From Azolla caroliniana (lineage: Eukaryota; Polypodiophyta), in NCBI GenBank assembly GCA_043228905.1, contig JBHGNT010000013.1:15872001-15936000 (forward strand): a stretch of DNA of 64,000 bases, given 5' to 3'. Below, in pieces: positions 24,260-34,446 of the stretch (the stretch's first letter is position 1; every line of letters starts with the position of its first letter). The notes beneath the pieces are model-generated. The model saw nothing but the letters and a program-made list of their open reading frames with translations, did no database searches and was not told where the DNA came from. The position numbers were made by a program, and so were the translations under genes.

Positions 24260-24530
24260 TATGGTAATTCTCAATTGGACTGTGAAGTCGAAACAAGGAG
24301 TGCGGACGGTAGGCAATCGGTGGGTGCAATATGTAAGATGTAGAGTTATAGAGAAAAGGTTTAGGGTTTAGGAATTAGGGTTTGAGTTTTGGTTTAGGTT
24401 TAGGTTTAGGGTTAGGGTTTAGTGTTTGTTTTTGGCTTAGGGTTTAGAGGGTAAAAGGGTTTATGATTAAGTGCAAGAGGGGATAAAATGAAAAGAAACA
24501 CCAAGAATAATTTGAGCACACCCAAATCAT
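24260..24530. other. Telomere-like insertion inside G1 pol
   Basis: About 270 bp absent from G2 and G3 replace roughly 30 bp of the pol region. The core (24355-24452) is a run of imperfect TTTAGGG/TTAGGG units, the plant telomere repeat, in mixed register; AT-rich non-repeat DNA lies on both sides. No LTR ends or target duplication were seen. It may be filler DNA from break repair or a captured interstitial telomere fragment. Confidence 0.7.
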
Positions 24531-24750
24531 TTAAAAGAGACCGCCTCCACGACGCCGCTAATCTCTTCGTCGAGGGAGAGGACTCCACACGCCCTAAGCC
24601 GTCTCTCCGCCCGCTTCCTCTCCTGGCTACTGATGCCAGTTAACGTACAACCTCCGTTTTCAGAGAGCCAAAATTTCCTACCTATAATACATGTGTGGGG
24701 TTCTTCCGGGGTGTTCGGACTATCTCGACCGCACGCCTTGATAGTCCTCT

Positions 24751-24760
24751 CTAAAAATCC
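24751..24760 (-). promoter_or_regulatory. Candidate -1 frameshift site, G1
   Basis: Minus strand reads GGATTTTTAG. The protease frame ends at TAG here, while the -1 frame is open and encodes GFLERTIK.CGRDSPNT, matching G2 and G3. The same site exists at 38493-38502 and 44964-44973. Confidence 0.7.
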
Positions 24761-24983
24761 CCTCGGCTGTCGCTGCCGAGGGTCTCGCGGTTCCGCTCGT
24801 GGTTGGGTCGCACTGTCATGAATTGGACGGAATGCCGACCGTCTTGGCTCTTGACGCGCGCATACGCCGAACCGTTGTCCAGTACTTTCGTCTCCATGCG
24901 TGCTGCCATAATGTATGGTTCGCCGAGAATTATCGGGTGCGAGGAAGTCTCTTGCATGAAGAAATGCTGATCTATCTCGACGT

Positions 24984-25632
24984 TGTCGCGTTACTACGCG
25001 CGTGCGTGGAGAAACGAGGCGGGACCACCGGGGTCTTGAACCGAGGAGCAGGTGATAGAAGGGGAAAGAGAAAGAGAGAGACGCCCGGTTACGTATGAGC
25101 AAAGAAACACAGGGGCACGGCCCGTCAACGCAGAAGATGCGAATGGACACAGAGACAGAGAGTAAGAAATGTGTATATTAACGAATGACAAATAAACAAC
25201 AGAGCACGCGAGCGGTTACAACCGAACAGGCCGGCGAACAGATGCCGATGCCTGTTCGTCTGCGCACGAAAAGGGGATAGGATGGAGGTGCTGCCGGAAG
25301 CACACGGGCGTTCCTCGAAGCAGCGCGAGCCTCCTGAAAACCTGTAGAGAAGAGCAATAGAGAACAAATAGAGGAGAAGCGTTCGGTTATGGTTCGACAA
25401 CACTTCGTCCTCCTCAATGCGCAATCACTCTCTCCCCGCGTCTCCCTCTCTTTTATAGCTTCGAGAAGGGAGCCGTTTCCCTCATTAACTTCCTACCTAC
25501 TGAATCTAACTACCTAGGATATACCTTTGTACCTAATTCTTTATTATATACATTAAAGGGCGCGCACGCGTGAAGAGCCGGTTCACGCGCTCTATGCATC
25601 GATTGCACTAAGGGATGGTTTTCTTCACGACA
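24984..25632 (-). mobile_element. Solo LTR S1 (lineage G) inside G1
   Basis: A 649-bp LTR in reverse orientation: minus strand starts TGTCGTGAAGAAAACC and ends AGTAACGCGACA. It is flanked by ACGT on both sides (24980-24983, 25633-25636). In G3 the same site is uninterrupted (GACGTCGCC near 45191), which confirms the insertion point. TATA-like CTATAAAAGAG occurs on the minus strand near 25455. Confidence 0.93.
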
Positions 25633-25764
25633 ACGTCGCCGATCTTCACGCGTACGTTCGGGCACGCACCATGCAACTCCTCTATCGCGATCGTCGCCGC
25701 GCGTATCTTCCACCCGTGCTTGGTGTTGATCGGCCATTTCCCCTTTTTATAGAAGTCCATGGAC

Positions 25765-26057
25765 ATCAAGTTGATCTCCGAATCGTGGTCTACCAATGCC
25801 ACCACCAGCTCTTGGACGTTGCGGATCTGAATACGAATAGGGGTTTCCGTAGTGGCCCTAGCCCAATGCGGCTTCGCGTAGTGGCTTTCCGCCAACTCAT
25901 CCTCTAGGGCCAACTCATCAAGTTGATCTCCGAATCGTGGTCTACCAATGCCACCACCGGCTCTTGGACGTTGTGGATCCGAATAGGGGTTTCCGTAGTG
26001 GCCCTAGCCCAATGCGGCTTTGCGTAGTGGCTTTCCGCCAACTCATCCTCTAGGGCC
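25765..26057. repeat. Tandem duplication of ~145 bp in G1 protease
   Basis: ATCAAGTTGATCTCCGAATC and following sequence to CTCTAGGGCC occur at 25765-25910 and 25917-26057, period 152 bp. It duplicates the protease active-site region and breaks the frame. Confidence 0.88.
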
Positions 26058-26321
26058 GCGTCTTCTAAGTGCATCGTCCGCACTTCCACATGCCTCTCCA
26101 GTTCTGGCTCCGTCGAGAGCCTCTTCCGCTTCACTAAGTCCACGATGGAGTCATGGAACTCCTTGTTGGCGATTCCCAACACCTCCCGTAACGACAACTC
26201 GACCTTGCTATCGAGAATTCTCTCTTCCAGGACCTTCTGTAGGTCCGTTGTTCGTTCGATTTCGGTGCTCAGCCGGAAACCGGCCTCCTTCTTCTTCTCC
26301 GGTGCGTTGGCATTGATGGCC

Positions 26322-27638
26322 TCATTCAGTCTTTCCCGTGCACTTGTCTTCTACCAGAACCTCGTAGTTTTGGCATGCGGCTGCCACGTAGCCAGTCTTT
26401 TCTTCCACCAGGTCGTCCCATCTGGTGACCTCCTGGATCCGCTGTTCCACGCGGTCTGCCTCTTCCTTCTTCAGCCGTACTCCAGAGAGACCCTCTAGCA
26501 CCAGTGGCCAGAATCCGGAGTCCGTCGCTTTCCGGGCCTCATCACCCCCGACCCGGATTCCCGCCGACGCCGAGTAGTTAACGGCCTCTGCATGTCGTGT
26601 CGCGGCCTCTTCCATCAACCGCTTCATTCCGCCGGGCCCCGTATTCAATTCTAGGGCTTTCTGGGTCTCGCTCGCGTGCACCTGCCCGTTCTAGAGGTAC
26701 ACCACATTGGTCCTGAGTGCCTCGGCGAAATCTGCGCATTCTTTCTGGATGTGGCAGACCGCGTCACACCACATGCACCGCTACCCTGCTGGCGGCCTTC
26801 GGTCACGAGGCTATTCGCCGCTGTCCCTCCGGGTTTGTGCAATTTGGAGATCTCGCACCATTTGCGACAACTCTTCTAGAGCCGCGCCTCCGGAGGGATC
26901 TTTGACCACTCTGCTCGGGGCTGAGCCCGTCTCAAGCCAAATCCGAGTTTCTTCCTTCCTAGCCGGTACCGACACCGACTCCTCGAGCTCCCACGTCGGG
27001 ACCGGCCTTGCCGCCCACGAGCCCTCATCGCTCCACTCGCGCAGCTTGTCGAAACGACCGCAGACCCTCCTTACCATGGCCCAGTCTGCCGTGAGCCTCT
27101 CATTTGTTTCCAATAGGAGACCCACCTTCTCCCGGTTCATGGCGTCCACCGACTTGACGAATAGTAGTACCCGGCTTGTGTCGAGCATGGTCCGGTCCAA
27201 CATTGATAGCCGTGCGAACCGTTTCTCGAACTCCTGGAGGAGCGCTGACGCGTTCCTCCCCTTCCCAGGGTTCTCAACCCATGCCATGAAGTCTCGCTTC
27301 GACAACCGAAGCGAGTCATCGAACCCATACATCTCGAGGAGCCGTAGCTCGAACTCCTCCCAAGTCTGGCATCCAGCTAGCACCTCGAGCACCTCTGCGT
27401 GGATGCTCTGCGTCACCACCCGAGGGAATCCGGATAGCCGCCTGTCCGCCGAGATATCCCTCATGATCATTTTGGCTTGGTAGGCCTCCAAGTAGCTCGT
27501 GGCATTCTTCCCACTGAATCGATCTATGGTGCCGACGATCGACTCAATGGCCCTGTCGAGGGCACCCATTCCCTTGCGAGCGCTCACTAGCCGGTCGACG
27601 GTTACGACCATAGCTTCAACAAGCTCGGATCCCCTCAT
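26322..27638 (-). pseudogene. G1 gag
   Basis: The start is MRGSELVEAM at 27638. A 275-residue ORF to 26811 carries the helical capsid-like part (DRAIESIVGTIDRFSGK, TWEEFELRLLEMYGFDDSLRLSKRDF). A frameshift follows; the zinc knuckle (CMWCDAV.H) lies in another frame near 26.75 kb, and the C-terminal part (GGMKRLMEEAATRHAEA..) in ORF 26322-26681. The order capsid, knuckle, then ~110 more residues before protease matches G3. Confidence 0.85.
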
Positions 27639-27660
27639 CCTTCACTCCTTTGCCACTTGT

Positions 27661-27678
27661 TTCACGTCGGTTTCACCA
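27661..27678 (-). promoter_or_regulatory. G1 primer-binding site
   Basis: Minus strand TGGTGAAACCGACGTGAA, four bases inside the 5' LTR. G2 and G3 have TGGTGAACCCGACGTGAA at the same place. I could not match it to a plant tRNA 3' end from memory. Confidence 0.65.
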
Positions 27679-27682
27679 AATA

Positions 27683-28331
27683 TGTCGAGTTGTTACGCTC
27701 TTTGCGTGTGGAAAGAGGTGGGACTGCAGGGGCCTTGAACCAAGGAGTGTGAGAAAGAAGAGAGAGAGAGAGCTCAGCTTGCAGAAACACAGAGGGAGAA
27801 AGAGAGAGAACAAGTCTTAATTACAAAATCAATATCGATTACAAACCGGCAAGCCGGCAACGGACCCAACTTAGGCGAACACACACACACACATGATGCT
27901 CACGCACGCACACAACCCAACTGCACTATGGAGCCTCTACCGGAAGCACACGGGCTGTCCACGAAGTAGAGGCAACTCAACCTGAAATCCTGTAGAGAAC
28001 GACAAACGATGGAGGAGAGAGCTCGGTCCCAGTCCGACAACATTTTGTCCTCGCTCCCTAAAACGCTATATCTTCATCCACCTTCTTCCTTCCCTTTTAT
28101 AGGGTGTCGAGGCAGGCCGTTGCACCCTCCTTTTCATCAATTTATTCTTTGTCCTTTCGGATAGAGATACTCTTTGATTTCCTAGACATTCGATGCGTCA
28201 CATCTAGTCTATTTACACCCATCGTCCTACTCCTAGTTATGTACAAGGTATTAATTGGCGTGGAAAAGTGTAGGACTGGTTCATGCGCCCTGCTTCGCCG
28301 ATTCCGCTTCTGGCCGGTTTTCTTCACGACA
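27683..28331 (-). repeat. G1 5' LTR
   Basis: 649 bp, minus strand beginning TGTCGTGAAGAAAACCGG and ending AACAACTCGACA. Very similar to 20302-20974 apart from the CA repeat and scattered substitutions. Confidence 0.93.
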
Positions 28332-28353
28332 CCGCGCTATTCTTCACAACAAC

Positions 28354-29605
28354 CACCCGACTTCGAATCCAACATTCATTTGAAAGCTGTATGCCAACTC
28401 AAGAAGCCTCTCTACGGCCTCAGGCAAGCACCGTGTGCTTGGCTTTCGAAGATTACGCAATATCTTCATCAAATCGGCTTTCGAATGTCAAAATATGACA
28501 ACTCCCTCTACGTACGAAACGACTCTAAAAGCTCGATTGTCATCATCTTATACGTGGATGATCTAGTCATTGGAGGAGAAAGTTTAGTTGACATCAACAA
28601 GGTGAAATCCCTCCTCTCCAACAAATTCGAGATGACGGACATGAAGGAACTTCATTACTTCCTTGGAATCGAAGTAATTTGGATTCCGACCGTCATTATG
28701 ATCTCTCAACGACACTACATCCTCAACTTGTTATACAAGTTCGGGATGGCTGAGTGCAAATTTGTGGCAACCCCTCTCAATCGAAACCTCAAACTAGATG
28801 CCGACTCCGGCACATATGAGTGCGAGCCTCATCTATCTCACGATCACGCGACCCGATCTCAACTATCTGGTTTGCCTCCTTAGCCAATTCATGCAAACTC
28901 CGCGAAATATCCATTTTGATTGCGATAAGCGAGTATTACGATACGTGAGTGGTACAATGGATTATGACATCCTCTACGCATCGGCCACACCAATTCAACT
29001 CGAAGGGTACACGGATGCCAACTGGGCCGACTATAGAGTTGATCGACGATCGGCCTCCGGATTTGTCTTCTCGCTTGGTAGCGGAGCAATATCTTGGAGT
29101 AGTAAGAAGCAACCTACTGTCACACTTTCGAGTATGGAGGCCGAATACAGGGGCTGCATGTGAAGTCGTATGGCTCAAGAGGATTTTGAAGGATCTGGGC
29201 GTTCCGATCAAGGATCCGACTCCCATTTACTGCGACAACATGAGTAGTATATATCTAGCTCGGAACTCGGTGTTCCACGCACACCCAAAGCATATCGAAG
29301 TGCACTATCACTTCATTCGAGAGCGTGTTCAGGCCGGAGATGTCGATCTTCTACACATCAACACAAATCTTCAGATAACCGACATCTTCACCAAGGCCCT
29401 AGGAGCCGAAAAACTTCGGCAATTCATGTCAGACCTCAGATTGACGATCCCTGACTTGCCAAGATTGAGGGGAGTACAAGAGAGAATCAGATACCATCCG
29501 AATCGGGTACGAGCCGAAGTGGACATCGGAGATCGTCCGAACCAGATACTAGCCGAAGCAGACATCAATCAAAAGGAACCAACCCGAGTTGAGCTTGAGG
29601 GGGCG
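28354..29605 (+). pseudogene. Copia B1 RT-RNase H, 3' part
   Basis: Coding resumes after A' with CQLKKPLYGLRQAPCAW, the RT active site ILYVDDLVIGG near 28.55 kb, and KFEMTDMKELHYFLGIEV. A frame change near 28.86 kb leads into RNase H: EGYTDANWADYRVDRRSASGF, TVTLSSMEAEYRG, YCDNMSSIYLARNS and the tail DIFTKALGAEKLRQF. The end of coding at 29608 is followed by a purine-rich AGCTTGAGGGGGCG and the 3' LTR. RT and RNase H catalytic motifs are visible but the frame is broken. Confidence 0.88.
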
Positions 29606-30021
29606 TGTTGAGAATCAAGCTCCCTCAAGGTCAAGAGTCACACCACTACTCTCTACACATTAACTATGTGTCATAGAATCATATTCTATGACACATAACT
29701 AATGAGTTACATATTCCCCATGACTATGAGTCTTCACATTCCTCGAGAGAGAGAGTGGTTGTTGTAGTTAGTTAATGAAGAGAGAGGGTGACTATATATA
29801 AAGCACCCTCCTCACACTTCATACAAGTCGGTTGTGACTCCTTGTAATGCTACATTTTTGTATCTCTTATTCTACTTGTGAATATACATCTTCTTCTTGA
29901 GTACTTCATTTTGTTCTTATCTATCTATCTTATGTTCTCTCTTCTCTCCTCTAATTCCTCTCACACATACACATAACACACATCTCTTCCACTACACAAG
30001 AATCATACCCGATTCTTTACA
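29606..30021 (+). repeat. Copia B1 3' LTR
   Basis: 416 bp from TGTTGAGAATCAAGC to CCCGATTCTTTACA, directly after the purine-rich tract. The ends are imperfect inverted repeats (TGTTGAGAATC / GATTCTTTACA). It contains TATA-like ACTATATATAAAGC near 29791 and a 15-bp-arm hairpin at 29665-29697. It matches the B2 3' LTR at 49379-49745 in ends and layout, but not the putative B1 5' LTR at 16747. Confidence 0.85.
29665..29697. repeat. Perfect 15-bp inverted repeat in B1 LTR U3
   Basis: TATGTGTCATAGAAT and its exact reverse complement are separated by three bases. The B2 LTR carries the equivalent hairpin with a compensated base-pair change. Confidence 0.95.
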
Positions 30022-32941
30022 TCATCATTATGCCGATGTGTTAGATAAAGTACAAGCCAATACACTTCCTCACAATTGACCGTATGATTGCCCCATCGAT
30101 TTCCAACCGGGAAAAGAGCCACCATGGGAACCAATCTACAATTTCTCACCAACCGTGCTAGAAGTCCTTCGAGCCTATATAGAGGAGAATTTGGCAAATG
30201 GTTTCATTCGACATTTGAAATCTCTAGCCGGCGCACCCATTTTCTTCGTCAAGAAAAAGGATGGATCACTTCGTCTTGTCGTAGATTACCGTGGCTTGAA
30301 TATTGTCACCATCAGGAATAGGTATGCACTTCCCCTTATCTCGAGTCTTTTAGAACGGATCAATGGTGCAAGGTTCTTCACAAAGATTGACTTACGAGGA
30401 ACATATAAACTCGTATGGATTCGACCAGGAGATGAATGGAAGACCGCGTTTCGCACAAGATATGGGTACTTCGAGTATACGGTCATGCCACTCGGCATCA
30501 CTAATGTGCCAACAGTCTTCCAACACATGGCAAATGATATATTCTGAGATCTCTTGGATGTTTTTTTGATCATCTATTTATTCGAAGACCCAAGAGATCA
30601 TGATTCTCATGTACTGTTAGTACTAAAACAACTTCGAGAACATGGTCTTTATGCAAAGTTGGAAAAATGTAGTTTTGAGTGCAACTAGGTAGAATTTCTG
30701 GCCTATGTCATTTCCTCTGAAGGCATCTCCATGGATCCAAATAAGGTCAAAACAATGGTAGAGTGGCAGACTTTGCGTTCTTTGTGAGATGTGCAATGCT
30801 TTTTAGGCTTTGCCAATTTCTACCGCAAGTTTATACAGGATTACTCAAAGCTTGTTCTGCCTCTCACATAGCTTACCAGGAAGGGACAATCATTCGTTTG
30901 GTTTGGAGAAGTAGACATGGCTTTTGAGAGTCTTCAAAAGGTATTTACATCAACTCCTATTCTAGCTCATGTTGATCCGGAAAAACCATTCATCATCGAA
31001 GCACACATGTCAGATTTTGCCTTGGGTAGCATTCTGTCACAACAAGGCGATGATGAAAAGCTTCATCCTGTGGCTTTCCACTCACGCAAGTTTGATGCCG
31101 CCGAAATCAACTATGAAATTCATGATAAGGAGCTATTAGCAATAGTGGACTCTTTTACGCAATGGAGGCATTTTCTAGAGGGATCTTCTCATCAAGTCAC
31201 CGTATTCAGTGATCACAAAAACCTTGCCTACTTTTAGAATGCTCGTGTGTTAAATCGACGTCAAGCTCGGTGGGCCCAATTCCTCACTCATTTCGACTTG
31301 AAAATTACATATCATCCCGGGAAGCAACAATGGGAGATAGATGCATTATCATGACGCTCGTATCTAGCACCGACACGTAATCAAAAGCCAACTTTCGATA
31401 ACCAAAAGCAAGTAATCTTGGGACCAACACGACTGCAAGCAACGCAGGTATTCGGTATGCCCTTGGATTCCCACGTTATCGATACTATACATGAGGACTT
31501 GAAGAAAAATGCTTTCACCCAAGCCATTCTAGCACAAATTGATCCCTCTGGAGCATCTTGTTCACAATCGCAACAACCAGATACAAACTATCGACAATTC
31601 GAATGTCATGATGGATTACTATTCTTTAAAAAACTCTTGTATGTTCCTAATGGTTCTTGTCACCTTCAAGTAGTCCAAAACTGTCATGACACATATACAA
31701 TTGGGCATTTTGGTAGTACTAAAACATTAGATTTAGTACAACGATCATTCTGGTGGCCCCATATGCGACAATTTGTCGAAGATTTTGTTCGGTCTTGTGA
31801 TACATGTTGCAGAGCAAAAATGCCAAGGCATCATCCATATGGTTTATTAGAACCATTACCAATTCCAAGAAAGCCGTGGCAATCCATTGCTCTAGATTTC
31901 ATCATAGATATTCCGGTCTCTAAGGGATTTGATGCAATCTTAACAGTAGTAGATCGATATACGAAGATGGCCCATTTCCTACCACGTACTAAGGAAATCT
32001 CTAGTGAGGAAACCGCTGAAACTGTCATGTGTGAAGTATGTCAGCATCATGGCCTTCCCGATAGTATCATCAGCGACCGTGGACCCTAGCTCATCTCGAA
32101 ATTCTGGAAGCACCTCTTTAAAATGCTCAAGGTCAAGCAGAACGAACAAATAAAACGCTAGAGCAGTATCTTCGGTGCTTTCTAAGCTATCATCAGGATG
32201 ATTGGGCGGATATTCTCCACTTTGCCGAATTTGCGTATAATAACTTTGTCCACTCATTGACAAAAGTTGCACCATTTTTTGCTTATACGAGTTGTCACCC
32301 TCGGTGGTGTGTATTTGAAACCCTAGAGTTACCCACAAATCCTTGTGCAGAGGATCATTTGGAACGGTTACACAAGATACAAGAGGATTTATCTACTCAT
32401 CTACATCAAGCTGAACAAACACACAAGGTTTACGTGGATCTTCATCAGCTTCCATCTAGTTTTAACATTGGAGATCGGGTATGGCTACTACGACGACACA
32501 TCAAGACTACTCACCCATGCGAGAAGTTGGATTATCGGCGATTAGGTCCTTTCCGTATTATCGGAAAAATTAATGATGTCGCTTTTCGTCTCGATCTACC
32601 TCCACAACTTCGGATACATCCGGTGTTTCATAGTTCTCTCCTCGAAACCTATCAAGACAACATCATCCTAGGTCGTCTTAAACAACCTCCACCCCCGATT
32701 GAACTTGAAGATGGACCTGAGTACGAGGTTGCCTCCATCCTCGATTCCAAGATTGTTCGTAACAAGCTCTACTATTTAGTCGATCGGCTAGGATATATTC
32801 CCAGCGAGCGTACTTGGGAACCAATAGAGAATGTGACCAATGCTCGTGCTCTTCTTGAAGACTTTCATCGTCAATATCCAGACAAACCGGGTTCTCAATC
32901 CAAAACGACTCGTGACACTCGTTGTTTTAAAGGGGGGATAG
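30022..32941 (+). pseudogene. Chromovirus pol (RT, RNase H, integrase, chromodomain), 5'-truncated
   Basis: Coding begins abruptly in the RT N-terminus (HYADVLDKVQANTLP). [34 protein letters not shown]; the catalytic aspartate block is degraded near 30.55 kb. RNase H: HVDPEKPFIIEAHMSDFALG, EINYEIHDKELLAIV, FSDHKNLAYF. Integrase: zinc-finger remnant HDTYTIGHFGSTKTLDLVQRSFWW..C..C, IALDFIIDIPVSKG, SIISDRGP; the catalytic Glu region is deleted near 32.09-32.25 kb. ORF 32257-32949 ends with a chromodomain (YEVASILDSKI..YLVDRLGYIPSERTWEP). Known: sushi/Tcn1-type chromoviruses have this domain order. Several stops; dead. Confidence 0.88.
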
Positions 32942-33343
32942 TGTCATGATATGGCAAGACTTCAACCCATAACCTTATGTTACATGGGTCGAGCTCTTGA
33001 CCATTAGACTATATGTTCTAATGTAAAAGATATTATTTTCATTTAAGTTAAATTGATGTATATTCCAGATTTCTCTGGAACATTCTAGAAACTTCAGGAG
33101 TACTCTTGAGAACACTATAAAAGGAGGCACAAGGCATTATTTCAAACCAAATCGGTTCAACACTAGTCTTAAGCCTCCTAGCTACTATTGTATATCTCTT
33201 AACATAATATATATCTTTTGTTATCATCATTCTCTCACTCACTCACTCACTCTTTCCTTCTCTCGAGAGTTCTACACCTCTCGTAGTACTAATCCTCATC
33301 TTTTAGTACTAATTCCTTCTCTGTCTTAGTACTGTTCCTGACA
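32942..33343 (+). repeat. Chromovirus 3' LTR
   Basis: 402 bp from TGTCATGATATGG to GTTCCTGACA, directly after the polypurine tract AAAGGGGGGATAG. It has a TATA box ACTATAAAAGGAGGC near 33116 and CTCACTCACTCACTCACTC near 33235. The right flank is copia B2 RNase H, so this element inserted into B2. No 5' LTR is present in the window. Confidence 0.88.
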
Positions 33344-33717
33344 GTAAGTGGGACGATGGACTTTGGCATCCTCTACAAATCGGTCACACTGATTCGACTC
33401 AAAGGGTACATAGATGTCGGCTGGGCTGGCTATAAAGCCTATAGAAGATCAACATCGAGATTCTTCTTCTCCCTCGGCAGTGGAGCCATATTCTGGAGGA
33501 GTAAGAAGCAGATAATAGTCACACTATCGAGGACAGAAGCCGAATATAGGGGCGTGGCTGTTTGGCTCAAGAGAATATTGAAGGATCTAGGCATTCCCAT
33601 CAAGGATTCGATTCTCCTGTATTGCGACAACATGAACAACATCCACCTGGCCTGCAACCTAATATTCCACGCTCAGACTAAGCACATTGAGGTGCACTAT
33701 CGTTTTATCTGAGAACG
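33344..33717 (+). pseudogene. Copia B2 RNase H fragment, left part
   Basis: SGTMDFGILYKSVT, GWAGYKAYRRSTSRFFFSLG, TLSRTEAEYRG, YCDNMNNIHLACNLIF and KHIEVHYRFI match the RNase H of copia B1. The left side is cut by the chromovirus and the right side by gypsy G2 (duplication ACGT at 33714-33717). Coding continues at 49036. Confidence 0.88.
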
Positions 33718-34446
33718 TTGTCGAGGTTATCCTCGCGGATGCGTAGAAGTCGGGCAGGACCACGGGGGTCTCGAACCAAGGAATCGAGAAAATGAGGTGG
33801 GAGGAGTTTGAGGACCGCGTAGGTCTTGAGACCACGGGAAAACAGGTAAGGCTAGCGAACGAGAGAGGGTAAAAGAGTCGTGCGAAGACGTAAACACGGG
33901 CAAGACACTGAGAACAACGTTTGTTAGGTAGAGAAGGTTTCTATTAAACAACACAGGTGCATGGTGCTGTGGGTGATTACAACCGGATCAGAGCCGACGA
34001 TGGAGCGTAGAGCTTGGCAATAGCCGAACATGAAGGTACGTGGGCACGCTGAAGGTCGATCCCCTGGTCGGGAGTACTCGGGCATCTGACGCGTGCAGGG
34101 GGAAGCGCCTTCCGATGATCAGTCCTTACACTCCTCTCTGTATCTCCTCTCCTCAAAAAAAATGGCATCCCGAAGACAGTCGAAGGTCGCCCCCTTTATA
34201 GCACAAGGAGCGACCGTTACAAGCATTCATGACCCGTCGCTTTCCCTTCCTAGATTCTCTCCCCTCGTAACTCTCCCTACATATGCGATGTCTATTTCTT
34301 CTTTAATGCCCTAACTACCTAGTACCCCTCCGTATACTCATGCGTAGTACTTTCCTATTTAATTCTCTTGAGGCGTGCATTCGCGTAAACTGGTGTTCCT
34401 GCGCGTTTCACCTTGTTTCTACCTATGGCCCGGAATCTTCACAACA
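33718..34446 (-). repeat. G2 3' LTR
   Basis: 729 bp, minus strand starting TGTTGTGAAGATTCCGGGCC and ending GATAACCTCGACA. Its partner is 40722-40741 plus 48318-49031 (734 bp). Confidence 0.92.

Larger units (their letters stand above)
24761..26321 (-). pseudogene. G1 protease region, split by S1
   Basis: Minus-strand pieces 26197-25904 and 25913-25608 both encode ESHYAKPHWARATTETPIRI and VVALVDHDSEINLMS, because an internal tandem duplication copies the core; the second continues MDFYKKGKWPINTKHGWKIRAAT to IGDV, where S1 interrupts. Coding resumes at 24983 (EIDQHFFMQETSSHPIILGEPYIMAARMETK in pieces) and ends at the frameshift site. The active site reads D-H-D, whereas G2 and G3 have D-H-G. 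Confidence 0.82.
20302..28331 (-). mobile_element. Ty3/gypsy element G1 (lineage G)
   Basis: A complete but decayed element in reverse orientation with two LTRs (20302-20974 and 27683-28331), a primer site, gag, protease, RT, RNase H, integrase and a polypurine tract (minus-strand GGTGGGGGAGGA just inside 20975). It is flanked by the 4-bp duplication CCGC (20298-20301 and 28332-28335) and sits near the 3' end of solo LTR A'. It is itself interrupted by solo LTR S1 and by a telomere-like insertion. There is no chromodomain after integrase. Confidence 0.93.
19814..28348 (+). mobile_element. Solo LTR A' (copia A-related) in B1 RT, split by G1
   Basis: The LTR starts TGTTGGGAAATCGG at 19814 and its left arm ends at 20301; the right arm is 28332-28348, ending CTTCACA. 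Flanks are ACAAT (19809-19813) and ACAAC (28349-28353), four of five bases identical. It aligns with the copia A LTR around its palindromes and TATA box (TATAAATATGACTTAGGGCAA) but carries only one degenerate 54-bp unit. Removing it with its duplication brings the B1 RT frame back into register at the expected QPP..F motif. Gypsy element G1 lies inside it. Confidence 0.85.

Noticed and set aside
24355-24452. A true telomere or chromosome end
   Set aside because: Retroelement sequence continues on both sides in register with G2 and G3, so the repeat is interstitial.
26707-27483. 258-codon plus-strand ORF
   Set aside because: Antisense shadow of G1 gag caused by its high GC content.
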